This document shows, piece after piece, positions 38,305 to 47,007 of a stretch of DNA of 64,000 nt (position 1 is its first letter; the number at the start of each line of letters is the position of its first letter). This DNA is from Hyphomicrobiales bacterium (GTDB lineage Bacteria > Pseudomonadota > Alphaproteobacteria > Rhizobiales > Beijerinckiaceae). Location: NCBI GenBank assembly GCA_027483895.1, contig JAIXTP010000024.1, positions 107,242-171,241 of the forward strand, read 5' to 3'. The position numbers and the translations under genes are program-made. The notes beneath the pieces are model-generated. The model ran no database searches and was not told where the DNA came from. It saw nothing but the letters and a program-made list of their open reading frames with translations.

Positions 38305-39008
38305 GCCCCCGGCAGATTCCGGCCATCACGGACGACTCCCCGCATGTCCTCGTCGTCGACGACGACCGGCGCCTGCGCGAATTGCTGACCCGCTTTCTGG
38401 CCGAAAACGGTTGGCGGGTGACCGCCGCCAAGGATGCGAAGGACGCCCGCAGCCTGATGGCGGTCCTGCGCTTCGATTGCCTGATCCTCGACGTGATGAT
38501 GCCGGGGGAGACCGGTTTCGAACTCGCCCGGTCCATCCGCGGCGGGTCGGACGTACCCATCCTGATGCTCACGGCACGGACGGAAACGACGGACCGGATC
38601 ACCGGCCTCGAGATCGGGGCCGACGATTATCTCGCCAAGCCCTTCGAGCCGCGCGAATTGCTGCTGCGGCTCCAGAACGTCATGCGGCGGGCGCCCCAGC
38701 CCGCCGAGCCGGAACGGACGGAGATCGTGTTCGGGCCGTTCGTCTTCCGGCGCGACCGGGGGGATTTGCGCTGCGGGGAAGACCCGGTTCGTCTCACCGA
38801 CCGCGAGCGTGATATGCTGATGGTGCTGTCGGAGAAACCCGGCGAAACGGTCCCGCGCGAAGCGTTGGCGGCCAAGGGCGAGGCCTCGAACGAGCGGACC
38901 GTCGACGTCCAGATCAACCGCCTCCGGCGCAAGATCGAGGACGACCCGGCCAACCCGCTCCATCTGCAGACGGTGCGCGGTGTCGGTTATCGACTCATCG
39001 GATCCTGA
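38301..39008 (+). CDS. OmpR-family response regulator
   Basis: A 235-residue two-component response regulator. The receiver domain has VLVVDDD (acidic pocket), phospho-accepting Asp64 in LILDVMMPGE, the LMLTAR switch Thr and Lys113 in LAKPF. The C-terminal winged helix is of OmpR/PhoB type (LTDRERDMLMVLSEKPGETVPREAL; VDVQINRLRRKIEDDP; VRGVGYRLIG). It shares 4 bases with marR and 29 bases with the kinase gene, so the three are tightly coupled. Its genes under control are not known. Confidence 0.95.
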   Translation: MSPRQIPAITDDSPHVLVVDDDRRLRELLTRFLAENGWRVTAAKDAKDARSLMAVLRFDCLILDVMMPGETGFELARSIRGGSDVPILMLTARTETTDRITGLEIGADDYLAKPFEPRELLLRLQNVMRRAPQPAEPERTEIVFGPFVFRRDRGDLRCGEDPVRLTDRERDMLMVLSEKPGETVPREALAAKGEASNERTVDVQINRLRRKIEDDPANPLHLQTVRGVGYRLIGS

Positions 39009-40365
39009 GAATTCCTCGGACCGCCTTCTTCCGGCGGCGGGCCGGACGCTGAACCGCGTGCTGCGCTGGGCCGGTCGACGGCTGCCGACCGGGCTCTTCG
39101 CCCGGTCGCTGATCATCATCATCGCGCCGATGGTGATCCTGCAGTCCGTGCTGGTCTACGCCTTCATGGAACGCCATTGGCAGACCGTGACGCGCCGGCT
39201 TTCGGCCTCGGTGGCGCAGGACATCTCGGCCCTCGTCGAGATCCTCGATTCCTATCCTGCCGATCCGGGCTACGAGACGCTGGGCCGCATCGCGGAGCGG
39301 ATGAACCTCGACGCGGACGTCCTGCCGGAAGCGCCGCTGCCGCCTTTGCCCGCCCGTCCCCTGTTCTCGATCCTGGAGCCGACGCTGGCCCGGGAGCTGC
39401 GCCGACAGGTCGGCCGGCCCTTCTGGTTCGACACGTCGACCGACAGCCGCATCGAGATCCGCGTGCGGACGGATCACGGCATCCTGCAGGTCCAGACGCG
39501 TCGCTCGCAGGTCTACGCGTCCAATTCGCATATCTTCCTGGTCTGGATGCTCGGCTCGTCGCTCGTGCTCGTCACGATCGCAGTGGTGTTCATGCGCAAT
39601 CAGGTCCGCCCCATCGCCCGGCTGGCCGAGGCGGCGGAAAGCTTCGGCCTCGGCCGCGATATCGATTTCCGGCCCCGCGGTGCGCGCGAAGTCCGGCGGG
39701 CGGGCTATGCCTTCATCGAAATGCGCCGCCGCATCGAGCGCGCGATGGAACAACGCACGGCCATGCTGAACGGCGTGAGCCATGACCTCCGCACCATCCT
39801 GACGCGGTTCAAGCTGTCGCTGGCGCTGCTCGACGACGGCCCCGACGCGGACGCCCTGCGCAAGGACGTCGACGAGATGTCGCGGATGCTCGAAGGCTAT
39901 CTCGCCTTCGCCCGCGGCGACGCGAACGAACCGGCCGGCCCCGTCGACATGCCGGAATTCCTCGACGACCTGCGCTCCGATGCCGAGCGCGCGGGGCACG
40001 GTACGACCGTGTCCTATACCGGCGATCCGGTGGTGATCGTCCGCGCCGACGCCTTCAAGCGCTGCCTCGCCAATCTCGTTTCCAACGCCGCACGATTCGG
40101 CGACCGGATCGCGATCACGGGCGAACGCGACGCGCGCTGGCTGACCGTGCATGTCGACGACGACGGCCCGGGCGTCCCGCCCGCAAGCCGCGAAGAGGTC
40201 TTCAAGCCGTTCGTGCGGTTGGACGAGGCCCGAAACGTCGACGAAGGCGGTTCGGGGCTCGGCCTCGCGATCGCGCGCGACGTCGCGCGCGCGCATGGCG
40301 GAGACGTGACCCTCGGCGAAGGACCGCTCGGCGGCCTCAGGGCCACCGTCCGGATCCCGGTCTGA
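38980..40365 (+). CDS. EnvZ-like sensor histidine kinase
   Basis: A 461-residue membrane kinase. It has one transmembrane helix near residues 44-64 (LFARSLIIIIAPMVILQSVLVYAF), a periplasmic sensor of about 110 residues, a second helix (IFLVWMLGSSLVLVTIAVVFM), and a HAMP linker (RPIARLAEAAESFGLG). A dimerisation domain follows with phospho-accepting His268 (VSHDLRTILTRFKLSLAL), then the ATPase domain with N box LANLVSNAARF, G1 VDDDGPGVP and G2 GSGLGLAIA. The start is GTG 38980, inside the regulator gene; this is the only start giving full overlap coupling. The signal is unknown. Partner of the preceding response regulator. Confidence 0.94.
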   Translation: MSVIDSSDPENSSDRLLPAAGRTLNRVLRWAGRRLPTGLFARSLIIIIAPMVILQSVLVYAFMERHWQTVTRRLSASVAQDISALVEILDSYPADPGYETLGRIAERMNLDADVLPEAPLPPLPARPLFSILEPTLARELRRQVGRPFWFDTSTDSRIEIRVRTDHGILQVQTRRSQVYASNSHIFLVWMLGSSLVLVTIAVVFMRNQVRPIARLAEAAESFGLGRDIDFRPRGAREVRRAGYAFIEMRRRIERAMEQRTAMLNGVSHDLRTILTRFKLSLALLDDGPDADALRKDVDEMSRMLEGYLAFARGDANEPAGPVDMPEFLDDLRSDAERAGHGTTVSYTGDPVVIVRADAFKRCLANLVSNAARFGDRIAITGERDARWLTVHVDDDGPGVPPASREEVFKPFVRLDEARNVDEGGSGLGLAIARDVARAHGGDVTLGEGPLGGLRATVRIPV

Positions 40366-40722
40366 TCAGTAGAGACGACCGCCGTCGGGCACGGCCCGCT
40401 CCGGCCGGATGAGCATGACGTTGCCGTCCGCGTCCGGCACGCCCAAGGTCAGCACCTCGGACATGAACGGCCCGATCTGACGCGGCGGGAAATTCACGAC
40501 CGCGAGAACCTGCGTGCCGACGAGATCCTCGACCCGATGGTTCTGCGTGATCTGGGCCGAGGATTTCCTGATCCCGATCGTGCCGCCGAAATCGATCCTC
40601 AGCTTGATGGCCGGCTTGCGGGCTTCGGGAAACGGTTCGGCGGCCACGATGGTGCCGACGCGCACGTCGACCTTCATGAAATCGTCGAAGGAGACGAGCG
40701 GAGCGGAGGCGGTCGCGTCCAT
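40366..40722 (-). CDS. csaA: tRNA-binding domain protein CsaA
   Basis: A 118-residue protein with a single OB-fold tRNA-binding domain of the CsaA type (FDDFMKVDVRVGTIVAAEPFPEARKPAIKLRIDFG; SAQITQNHRVEDLVGTQVLAVVNFPPRQIGPFMSEVLTLG). It is related to the C-terminal domain of Met-tRNA synthetase. In Bacillus, CsaA has export-chaperone-like activity. The start at 40722 overlaps the stop of the upstream tetR gene (ATGA); Met16 is a less likely alternative. Last gene of the ybjN-proC-tetR-csaA run. Confidence 0.92.
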   Translation of the reverse strand: MDATASAPLVSFDDFMKVDVRVGTIVAAEPFPEARKPAIKLRIDFGGTIGIRKSSAQITQNHRVEDLVGTQVLAVVNFPPRQIGPFMSEVLTLGVPDADGNVMLIRPERAVPDGGRLY

Positions 40723-41465
40723 CAGATCGCGGCCGCCTCGTCGCCGTAGCCGTCCTCGTAGCGCTCGCGTCGCCGGAACCGCTCGCGGGAGCGGCTTCCC
40801 GCGCCGCAGATCAGCCGCTCGCCGACGGCGCGGAAGGGTGCGGTCAGGCGCGCGAAGTCCTGAATATAGCCCATGGTCCGGCCGGCATTCGTGAGTTCGC
40901 GGTCGAGCCGCGCCATCGTGCGGGAGAGTGCCGGATCGTCGTCATGCAGCCACACGTCCATGACGCGGGAGAAGAGCAGGACGGCGCCCTGCGTCCGAAC
41001 GGCACCTAGACCGCCCGCGGTGTCGATGCGGGCCGCGGCCAGCATGAACCGCATCGAATTCACGGCGACCTGATTCATGGCGGCGAGGGCGAGAGGATCC
41101 CGAGCGAGCGCCCGCGTGATCCGGCGCAACGCCTCGCGATGGGGAGCGAGCGCGTCGAAACGGCGCATCAGCACGTCGAAGAGGCGGTCCTTGATCGGCT
41201 CGTCGTCGAGATCATGCCCGGTCCCGTCGAGGACGATCCGGTCGATGCGACGAGAGAAGCCGGCGAGAACGGCGCCTTTGGAAGGGAACGCGTCGCGGAA
41301 ATCCGCGAGGCTCACGCCCGCGCGCTCGGCGATCTCGGGAATGTCGAACGCGTCCCACGCATGCTCGGCGGCGAGGTCCATCGTCGCATCGATGATGCGG
41401 TCCCGCACGGAGGCCTGCGGGGCCGCCGATGCCGTCTCCGTTTCCGCCTTGGGCTTCCGTGCCAT
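40722..41465 (-). CDS. TetR-like regulator (COQ9-like features possible)
   Basis: A 247-residue protein with an N-terminal TetR helix-turn-helix (RIIDATMDLAAEHAWDAFDIPEIAERAGVSLADFRDAFPSKGAVLAGF) and an all-helical C-terminal domain. The wider pattern (regular helices with LMRRFDALAPHREALRRI and a Trp in MDVWLHDDD) is also reminiscent of COQ9, the TetR-fold ubiquinone factor. No other ubiquinone gene is adjacent except ubiK on the same strand 1.5 kb upstream. The tail is very Arg/Glu-rich (SRSRERFRRRERYEDGYGD). Its stop overlaps the csaA start. DNA-binding regulator is the safer call. Confidence 0.78.
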   Translation of the reverse strand: MARKPKAETETASAAPQASVRDRIIDATMDLAAEHAWDAFDIPEIAERAGVSLADFRDAFPSKGAVLAGFSRRIDRIVLDGTGHDLDDEPIKDRLFDVLMRRFDALAPHREALRRITRALARDPLALAAMNQVAVNSMRFMLAAARIDTAGGLGAVRTQGAVLLFSRVMDVWLHDDDPALSRTMARLDRELTNAGRTMGYIQDFARLTAPFRAVGERLICGAGSRSRERFRRRERYEDGYGDEAAAI

Positions 41466-41534
41466 GTCCCGCTCCCGCGTTGAAGGATCACGGGGAAAGA
41501 TAGGAAGCCGACCCCGCCGGGTAAACGGGTCCGA

Positions 41535-42356
41535 TCAGCCGGACAGTTCTTCCGCGCGCCGGCGGGCGGCCGCAACGGCCTTGCGCATCAGCGGCTCCAG
41601 CCCGTCATCGGCCATCAGCACGTCGAGCGCGGCGGCGGTGGTCCCGCCCGGGGAGGTCACGTTCCGGCGCAGCACGTCCGCACCGAGTTCGGAGCGGAAC
41701 AGAAGTTCGCCCGCCCCTTCGACCGTCGCACGGGCGAGCCGGAGAGCGACGTCGGGCGGCAGGCCCTCCGCCCGCCCCGCCGCGGCGAGGCATTCGACCA
41801 TCAGGAAGACATAGGCCGGCCCGGAGCCGGACACGGCCGTCACCGCGTCGATCAGCCCCTCTTCGTCGACCCATTCCACCCGGCCGATCGCGGACAGAAG
41901 CGCCTCGGCCGTCGCACGCTGTCCGGCGGTCGTGCCCGCATCGGCGAAAGCGCCGGACATGCCGCGGCCGACGGACGCCGGAAGGTTCGGCATCGCGCGG
42001 ACCACGGCCTTCGCCGGAAGGCGGTCGCGGATGTTCGCCACCGTCTTTCCGGCCAGGATCGAGACGACGAGCGTGGAGGGCCCGACATGGGGCACGATGC
42101 CGGGCGCGGCCGCATCGAGCATCTGCGGCTTGATGCCGAGCACGAGCACTTCGGGCGCACGGGCCGGCGGAGACGCAGGATTGAGAGCGAAACCGGCCTC
42201 GGCCGCGCGCGCCGCGAGCTCCGGCGAGGGCGCCGGGTCGATGACGGTGACCGCGGCCGGCGGCAGCCCCATGGCGAGCCAGCCGTCGAGCATGGCTCCG
42301 CCCATCTTGCCCGCGCCGACGAGGACGAGGGACGACGGCAATCGAATGGCGGTCAT
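41535..42356 (-). CDS. proC: Pyrroline-5-carboxylate reductase ProC
   Basis: ProC reduces pyrroline-5-carboxylate with NAD(P)H, the last step of proline synthesis. The 273-residue protein has the N-terminal Rossmann motif (LVLVGAGKMGGAMLDGWLAMG), the middle LGIKPQMLD and VVSILAGKTVANI segments, and the C-terminal helical signature (LIDAVTAVSGSGPAYVFLMVECLAAAG, then the NVTSPGGTTAAAL motif). It starts 4 bases after the ybjN stop, so the two are one unit. Full family length, nothing missing. Confidence 0.97.
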   Translation of the reverse strand: MTAIRLPSSLVLVGAGKMGGAMLDGWLAMGLPPAAVTVIDPAPSPELAARAAEAGFALNPASPPARAPEVLVLGIKPQMLDAAAPGIVPHVGPSTLVVSILAGKTVANIRDRLPAKAVVRAMPNLPASVGRGMSGAFADAGTTAGQRATAEALLSAIGRVEWVDEEGLIDAVTAVSGSGPAYVFLMVECLAAAGRAEGLPPDVALRLARATVEGAGELLFRSELGADVLRRNVTSPGGTTAAALDVLMADDGLEPLMRKAVAAARRRAEELSG

Positions 42357-42360
42357 GGGA

Positions 42361-42864
42361 TCAGGCCTCGCCCACGGTCTCGAACATCGCGCCCGCCAAG
42401 GCGTCGGCCGGGGACTTCCCCGCCCAGAGCACGAATTGGAAGGCCTGATAATACCGGTCGCAGGCGTCGACCGCGACCTTGAGCAGGGTCTCGCATTGTG
42501 CGCCGTTGGGTTCGGCGCCGCCGGCGAGCAGCAGCGAATGGCGGAACATCACCACGTCGTCGCGCGGCCACAGATCGAAATGACCGACCCACAGCGTCTC
42601 GTTGATGAGGGACACGAGCTCGGTGATCTCCACGCGGCGGCGCGGCGCGACCTTGAGGTCGAAGGCGCAGGCCACGTGCAGCGCCTCCATGTCCTCGAGC
42701 CAGGTCATGGCGACCTGATAATCGGACCAGGAACTCTCGACGCTGATGCAGATCTCGTTCTCGTCGGCCCGGTCGAAAGACCAGTCCCGCAGAGCCGCAA
42801 GGCGCTCTACGACGTCGAGCGGGTGCTCGCTGCGCTCGACGAGGTCGTATTCGATGGCGGCCAT
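42361..42864 (-). CDS. YbjN domain-containing protein
   Basis: A 167-residue soluble protein of the YbjN family, related to type III secretion chaperones in fold. It has the WSDYQVAMTWLEDMEALHVACAFDLKVAPRRR and ELVSLINETLWVGHFDLWPRDDVVMFRHSL segments. The role is not known in this group; E. coli YbjN affects motility and stress responses. ATG 42864 (MAAIEYDLVE) fits the family; an ATG at 42969 adds 35 Arg-rich residues unlike it. First gene of a ybjN-proC unit, a pairing I believe to be frequent in Hyphomicrobiales. The 42865-43014 gap holds its likely promoter. Confidence 0.88.
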   Translation of the reverse strand: MAAIEYDLVERSEHPLDVVERLAALRDWSFDRADENEICISVESSWSDYQVAMTWLEDMEALHVACAFDLKVAPRRRVEITELVSLINETLWVGHFDLWPRDDVVMFRHSLLLAGGAEPNGAQCETLLKVAVDACDRYYQAFQFVLWAGKSPADALAGAMFETVGEA

Positions 42865-43014
42865 TCCGGTCCCGATCTCCGTGGCATCCCGCGGTTCGCG
42901 GAATGCACGGGGACGGTCTCGGATTCGCCCCCGCGGCACAATGAAGCGCGCCGCGCTGTCCACATGCATCGGCGCACCGACCGGACCCGTTGCGGGTCCG
43001 CGGGCGCCGCGGGG

Positions 43015-43281
43015 TCAGGCCGTCTCGGGCGTTTCGCCCGCGATCTTCGCTTCGAGTTCGGCGAGGCGCGCGGCCAGCCGGTCGTTTTCCTCGCGGGCCA
43101 GCACCGCCATTTCGCGGACGGCCTCGAACTCTTCCCGCGACACGAGATCCATGTCGCGGATGAAGCGCTCGAACTGCGAGCGGACCACGCCCTCGACCTC
43201 GCGCTGCGCGCCCTGCGCCATGCCGGCCACATCGGTCATGAGCCGCGCGAAATCGTCCATCAGTCGATTGCCGCCCTGCAT
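43015..43281 (-). CDS. ubiK: Ubiquinone accessory factor UbiK family (BMFP) protein
   Basis: An 88-residue helical protein with the BMFP/UbiK pattern: an N-terminal amphipathic helix (LMDDFARLMTDVAGMAQGAQREVEGVVRSQFERF) and a C-terminal coiled coil (SREEFEAVREMAVLAREENDRLAARLAELEAKI). In enterobacteria UbiK assists aerobic ubiquinone synthesis with UbiJ, probably as a lipid-binding scaffold. Start ATG 43281 has AAGGAG 8 bases upstream; Met8 is the other option. It is divergent from lgt with 151 bases between, an arrangement common in alphaproteobacteria. Confidence 0.88.
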   Translation of the reverse strand: MQGGNRLMDDFARLMTDVAGMAQGAQREVEGVVRSQFERFIRDMDLVSREEFEAVREMAVLAREENDRLAARLAELEAKIAGETPETA

Positions 43282-43432
43282 GATGCTTCTCCTTCCGGCA
43301 TGTCCGTTCGAGACGATGTCCTAGCACGGGGCTTCGACGCTTTCACCCCGCTTCCGCCTTCCGAGGGGGAGGAAGCCTCCTCGCCTTGACGACGCGGCCG
43401 TGCGGAGGGCATCACGGGTTTCAGGAGGGACC

Positions 43433-44251
43433 ATGCCTCTTTTCGCCCTGCCCTTCCCCGCGATCGATCCCGTGCTCGTCTCGGTGGGTCCCTTCGCGAT
43501 CCGCTGGTACGCGCTCGCCTATATCGGCGGGCTTCTCCTCGGCTGGCTCTATGCGCGAAGGCTCTCGCGGGACGAAAGCCTGTGGGGCGGCCGCCCGCGA
43601 CCGGACGACGAGGCGCTCGACGACCTTCTGGTCTATGCGGCGCTCGGCGTCGTGCTCGGCGGGCGGATCGGCTACGTGCTCTTCTACAATCTGCCGCATT
43701 ACCTCGCGCATCCGCTGGAGGCGCTGATGGTGTGGCAGGGCGGCATGTCCTTCCACGGCGGGCTGACGGGCTGCTTCCTCGCGCTCGTCTGGATCGCGCG
43801 GTCGCGCGGGCTTCCGATCCTGTCGCTCGCGGATCTCGCGGCCGTGGTCGCACCCGTCGGGCTGCTGCTCGGCCGCATCGCGAATTTCATCAACGGCGAA
43901 TTGTGGGGCCGCGCATCCGACGTGCCGTGGGCGGTGGAGTTCCCGACGGGCGGCTTCATTCCGCGCCATCCGAGCCAGCTCTACGAGGCAGCGACGGAAG
44001 GGCTGCTTCTCGGCCTGATGCTGCTGGTTCTAGTAATGCGCGGCGGGCTGCGCCGTCCGGGCTTCGCCTCGGGCGCCTTCGCGACGGGTTACGGCATCGC
44101 GCGCATCTTCTGCGAATTCTTCCGCGAACCCGATCCTCAGATCGGCTTTCTGTTCGGCGGCGCGACGATGGGCATGCTGCTCTCCGTCCCGCTCGTCCTG
44201 CTCGGCGCGTGGCTGATGATGCGCTCCCGCCCCGTCGGGGCCGCCGCATGA
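43433..44251 (+). CDS. lgt: Prolipoprotein diacylglyceryl transferase Lgt
   Basis: Lgt moves diacylglycerol from phosphatidylglycerol to the lipobox cysteine of prolipoproteins, the first step of lipoprotein maturation. The 272-residue inner-membrane protein has about seven helices and the signature GRIANFINGELWGR, plus FHGGLTG in the HGG(L/M) motif and RHPSQLYEA. ATG 43433 has AGGAGGG a few bases upstream. Its stop overlaps the midA start (ATGA). It serves the several lipoproteins in this window. Confidence 0.97.
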   Translation: MPLFALPFPAIDPVLVSVGPFAIRWYALAYIGGLLLGWLYARRLSRDESLWGGRPRPDDEALDDLLVYAALGVVLGGRIGYVLFYNLPHYLAHPLEALMVWQGGMSFHGGLTGCFLALVWIARSRGLPILSLADLAAVVAPVGLLLGRIANFINGELWGRASDVPWAVEFPTGGFIPRHPSQLYEAATEGLLLGLMLLVLVMRGGLRRPGFASGAFATGYGIARIFCEFFREPDPQIGFLFGGATMGMLLSVPLVLLGAWLMMRSRPVGAAA

Positions 44252-45351
44252 CGCAGCTCGGGGAGGAGATCGCCCGTCTGATCGCCCATGAAGGCCCGAT
44301 CAGCGCCGAACGCTACATGGCGCTGTGCCTCGGGCATCCGCAGCTCGGCTACTACATCACGCGCGATCCCTTCGGTTCGGCCGGGGACTTCACCACCTCG
44401 CCCGAGATCTCGCAGGTTTTCGGCGAGCTGATCGGCCTGTGGTGCGCCGACGTGTGGATGCGCATGGGGTCTCCCGACCGCGTGATCCTCGCGGAACTCG
44501 GCCCCGGCCGCGGCACGCTGATGGCGGACGCCCTGCGGGCCATGCGCGTCGTGCCGGGCCTTCATGCGGCGTTGTCCCTGCATCTGGTCGAGACGAGCCC
44601 AGTCCTCCGCAACGTGCAGGAAAAGACGCTGGCCGGAGCCGGAATCCCGATCTCCTGGGCCTCGGACATCAGCGAAATTCCCGCCGGACCTGCACTCGTC
44701 GTCGCCAACGAATTCTTCGATGCCCTGCCGGTCCGGCAATTCGTGCGCAGCCCTCAGGGCTGGCGCGAGCGGCTCGTCGGCCTCGACGAGGCGGGCGCGC
44801 TCGTCTGGGGGCTGGCGCCCGAGCGCGACCCTTGGCTCGACGGCATGCACGGCCCGGAAGGCGCCGTGCTGGAGATCGCCGCGGCGGCGCAGCGTGTCGT
44901 CACGGATCTCGGGGAACGGCTGGCCGAACACGGCGGCGCCCTGCTCGCGATCGATTACGGCCACGCCCGTTCGGGGCTGGGCGACACGCTGCAAGCCATG
45001 CGGAAACACGGCTTCATCGATCCGCTCGCGGCGCCGGGCGAATCCGATCTGACCGTTCATGTCGATTTCGCGGGCCTCGCGCGGAGCGCCCGACGGACCG
45101 GGGCGGATGTCTGGGGACCGATCACGCAGGGGGCGCTGCTCCATGCGCTCGGTCTCGATGCGCGGATCGAGACGCTGGCGCGGGCCCGGCCCGACAGGGC
45201 CGAGGACCTGCGGGCCGCGGGACGCCGGCTGGCGGGAAGCGGAGAGGGAGAAATGGGCGATCTGTTCAAGGCGCTCGCCGTGACCGGTCCCGGCATGGGC
45301 CCGCCGGCGGGCTTCGACATGCCGTCCGTGGCTGCGGAGGCGCATCCGTGA
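44248..45351 (+). CDS. SAM-dependent methyltransferase, MidA/NDUFAF7 family
   Basis: A 367-residue class I methyltransferase of the MidA/NDUFAF7 family. In mitochondria NDUFAF7 methylates an arginine of a complex I subunit during assembly. Seen are YMALCLGHPQLGYYITRDPFGSAGDFTTSPEISQVFGELIGLW, the SAM loop ILAELGPGRGTLM, ALVVANEFFDALPVRQF, and GALLAIDYGH. The gene is coupled on both sides: its ATG overlaps the lgt stop and its stop overlaps the pgeF GTG. The lgt-midA-pgeF order is widely kept in alphaproteobacteria. Complex I as target is by homology only. Confidence 0.93.
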   Translation: MTQLGEEIARLIAHEGPISAERYMALCLGHPQLGYYITRDPFGSAGDFTTSPEISQVFGELIGLWCADVWMRMGSPDRVILAELGPGRGTLMADALRAMRVVPGLHAALSLHLVETSPVLRNVQEKTLAGAGIPISWASDISEIPAGPALVVANEFFDALPVRQFVRSPQGWRERLVGLDEAGALVWGLAPERDPWLDGMHGPEGAVLEIAAAAQRVVTDLGERLAEHGGALLAIDYGHARSGLGDTLQAMRKHGFIDPLAAPGESDLTVHVDFAGLARSARRTGADVWGPITQGALLHALGLDARIETLARARPDRAEDLRAAGRRLAGSGEGEMGDLFKALAVTGPGMGPPAGFDMPSVAAEAHP

Positions 45352-46124
45352 ACCGCCCCTCCCCCGTGACCGTGCCGGAACTCGACCTGCCCGGCATCCG
45401 CCATGCCTTCTTCACGCGTGAGGGCGGCGTCTCCGAAGGCATCCATGCCGGGCTCAACGGCGGGCTGGGCTCGAACGATGCGCCGGAAGCCGTGCGGGAG
45501 AACCGTCGCCGCATGGCCGAGCATCTGGGCGTGGGGCCGGACCGGCTGCTGAATCTCTGGCAGATCCACTCGGCCGACGTGATCGCCGTCAACGGCCCCT
45601 GGACGGGAGACCGGCCCAAGGCCGACGGCCTCGTGACGCGTACGCCCGGTCTCGCCATCGGCGCCGCGAGCGCGGATTGCGGGCCGGTCCTGTTCGCGGA
45701 CGCGGAAGCGCGCGTGATCGGGGCGTGCCATTCGGGCTGGAAGGGCGCCTTCACGGGCGTGCTGGCCAACACGCTCGACGCCATGGAGACGCTCGGCGCC
45801 TCCCGCTCGCGCATCACGGCGGTGCTCGGCCCGACGATCTCGCGCCATGCCTATGAGGTCGGCCCGGAATTCACCGCGCGTTTCGAAGAACGCGACCCCG
45901 ATCTTCTGCGCTTCTTCACCCCGTCGGAACGGCCGGGGCATGCGATGTTCGACCTGCCCGCCTTCATCGGCGCGGAACTCGGGCGCGCGGGCGTCGGCCG
46001 CTTCGTGGATACGGGGCTCTGCACCTATGCCGACGAGACGCGGTTCTACAGCTATCGCCGGACTACGCATCGGGGCGAGCCCGATTACGGCCGGCTGATC
46101 TCTGCGATCGTGCTCACTCGATGA
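45348..46124 (+). CDS. pgeF: Peptidoglycan editing factor PgeF (YfiH/laccase-domain)
   Basis: A 258-residue protein of the YfiH (DUF152) family. In E. coli PgeF removes mis-made UDP-MurNAc-L-Ser precursors; relatives also show purine nucleoside activity. The metal-binding residues are in place: WQIHSADV, the Cys of SADCGPVLFAD, CHSGWKGAFTGVL and CTYADETRFYSYRR. The start is GTG 45348, overlapping the midA stop, since no ATG lies at the family start. It converges on the SDR gene with an 11-base overlap. Confidence 0.94.
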   Translation: MNRPSPVTVPELDLPGIRHAFFTREGGVSEGIHAGLNGGLGSNDAPEAVRENRRRMAEHLGVGPDRLLNLWQIHSADVIAVNGPWTGDRPKADGLVTRTPGLAIGAASADCGPVLFADAEARVIGACHSGWKGAFTGVLANTLDAMETLGASRSRITAVLGPTISRHAYEVGPEFTARFEERDPDLLRFFTPSERPGHAMFDLPAFIGAELGRAGVGRFVDTGLCTYADETRFYSYRRTTHRGEPDYGRLISAIVLTR

Positions 46125-46866
46125 TGTCGGGGGTGCGCCAGCCGAGATGCTGGCCGCCGTCGACCGCGATCATCTGACCCGTCACGCTGCGGGCCCGCGC
46201 GAACCATGCGACCGCATCCGCGATCTCCTCCGGCGTTCCGCCATGGCCGAGCAGAACGGCCGAGGCTTCCTTCTCGAAGCCCTCGGCGCCGTCATGGATG
46301 TTGGCGAGCGTGGGGCCCGGACCGACCCCGTTGACGCGGATTCGCGGGGCATAGGCCTGAGCGAGCGTCCGCGTCGCCGTCCAGAGCGCCGATTTCGTCA
46401 GCGTGTAGGAGAAGAACTGCGGGTTCGGCTTCAGAACGCGCTGATCGAGCACGTTGACGACGGAGGGATCGGGCCCGGCGGCCTGCGCCGCGAAATCGCG
46501 GGCGAGCAGACAGGGGGCGCGCAGATTGACCGCGAAATGGCGATCCCACAGCTCCGTATCGAAACTCTCCGCCGCGTCCCCCTCGAACAGCGAGGCGTTG
46601 TTGACGAGCAGCGAGAGCGGGCCGACCGCCTCCGCCGCATCGGCGACGAGCCGCGAAACCGTCGCCGCATTCTCCAGATCGGCCGCGACCACCGCCGCCG
46701 CAGCGCCGCCCGCACGAAGCTCGGCGACGAGCGCCTCGGCCGCATCGCGCGAGGCGCGGCAATGCACGGCAACGGCATAGCCGTCCTGCGCCAGCCTCCG
46801 GCAGATCGCGGCGCCGATGCGCACCGCCCCGCCGGTCACGAGAGCCGACAGTCCGTTCCGTTCCAT
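46114..46866 (-). CDS. Short-chain dehydrogenase/reductase, pteridine-reductase-like
   Basis: A 250-residue SDR with the cofactor motif TGGAVRIGAAICRRLA, the structural NNAS (LLVNNASLFEGD), and the catalytic Tyr-x3-Lys (SYTLTKSALW). The TGGAVRIG form and the VLDQRVLKPNPQFFSYTLTK segment are those of the FolM/PTR1 pteridine reductase subgroup, so dihydromonapterin or dihydrofolate-type reduction is a fair guess. It is convergent with pgeF. Coenzyme and substrate cannot be fixed from the sequence. Confidence 0.88.
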   Translation of the reverse strand: MERNGLSALVTGGAVRIGAAICRRLAQDGYAVAVHCRASRDAAEALVAELRAGGAAAAVVAADLENAATVSRLVADAAEAVGPLSLLVNNASLFEGDAAESFDTELWDRHFAVNLRAPCLLARDFAAQAAGPDPSVVNVLDQRVLKPNPQFFSYTLTKSALWTATRTLAQAYAPRIRVNGVGPGPTLANIHDGAEGFEKEASAVLLGHGGTPEEIADAVAWFARARSVTGQMIAVDGGQHLGWRTPDIIE

Positions 46867-47007
46867 GATTCGGTTTCCCCGCTGCCGTGAGCTTCGCTTT
46901 TAACGGACTGGTGACTCTGTTCGGAAGCGTCGCTTTTACCATCGACGCGGCAGGATTATCTCGAATTCGAGGAAACGGCCCCGGCGTCGCTTCCGAAGGA
47001 GAGCATC

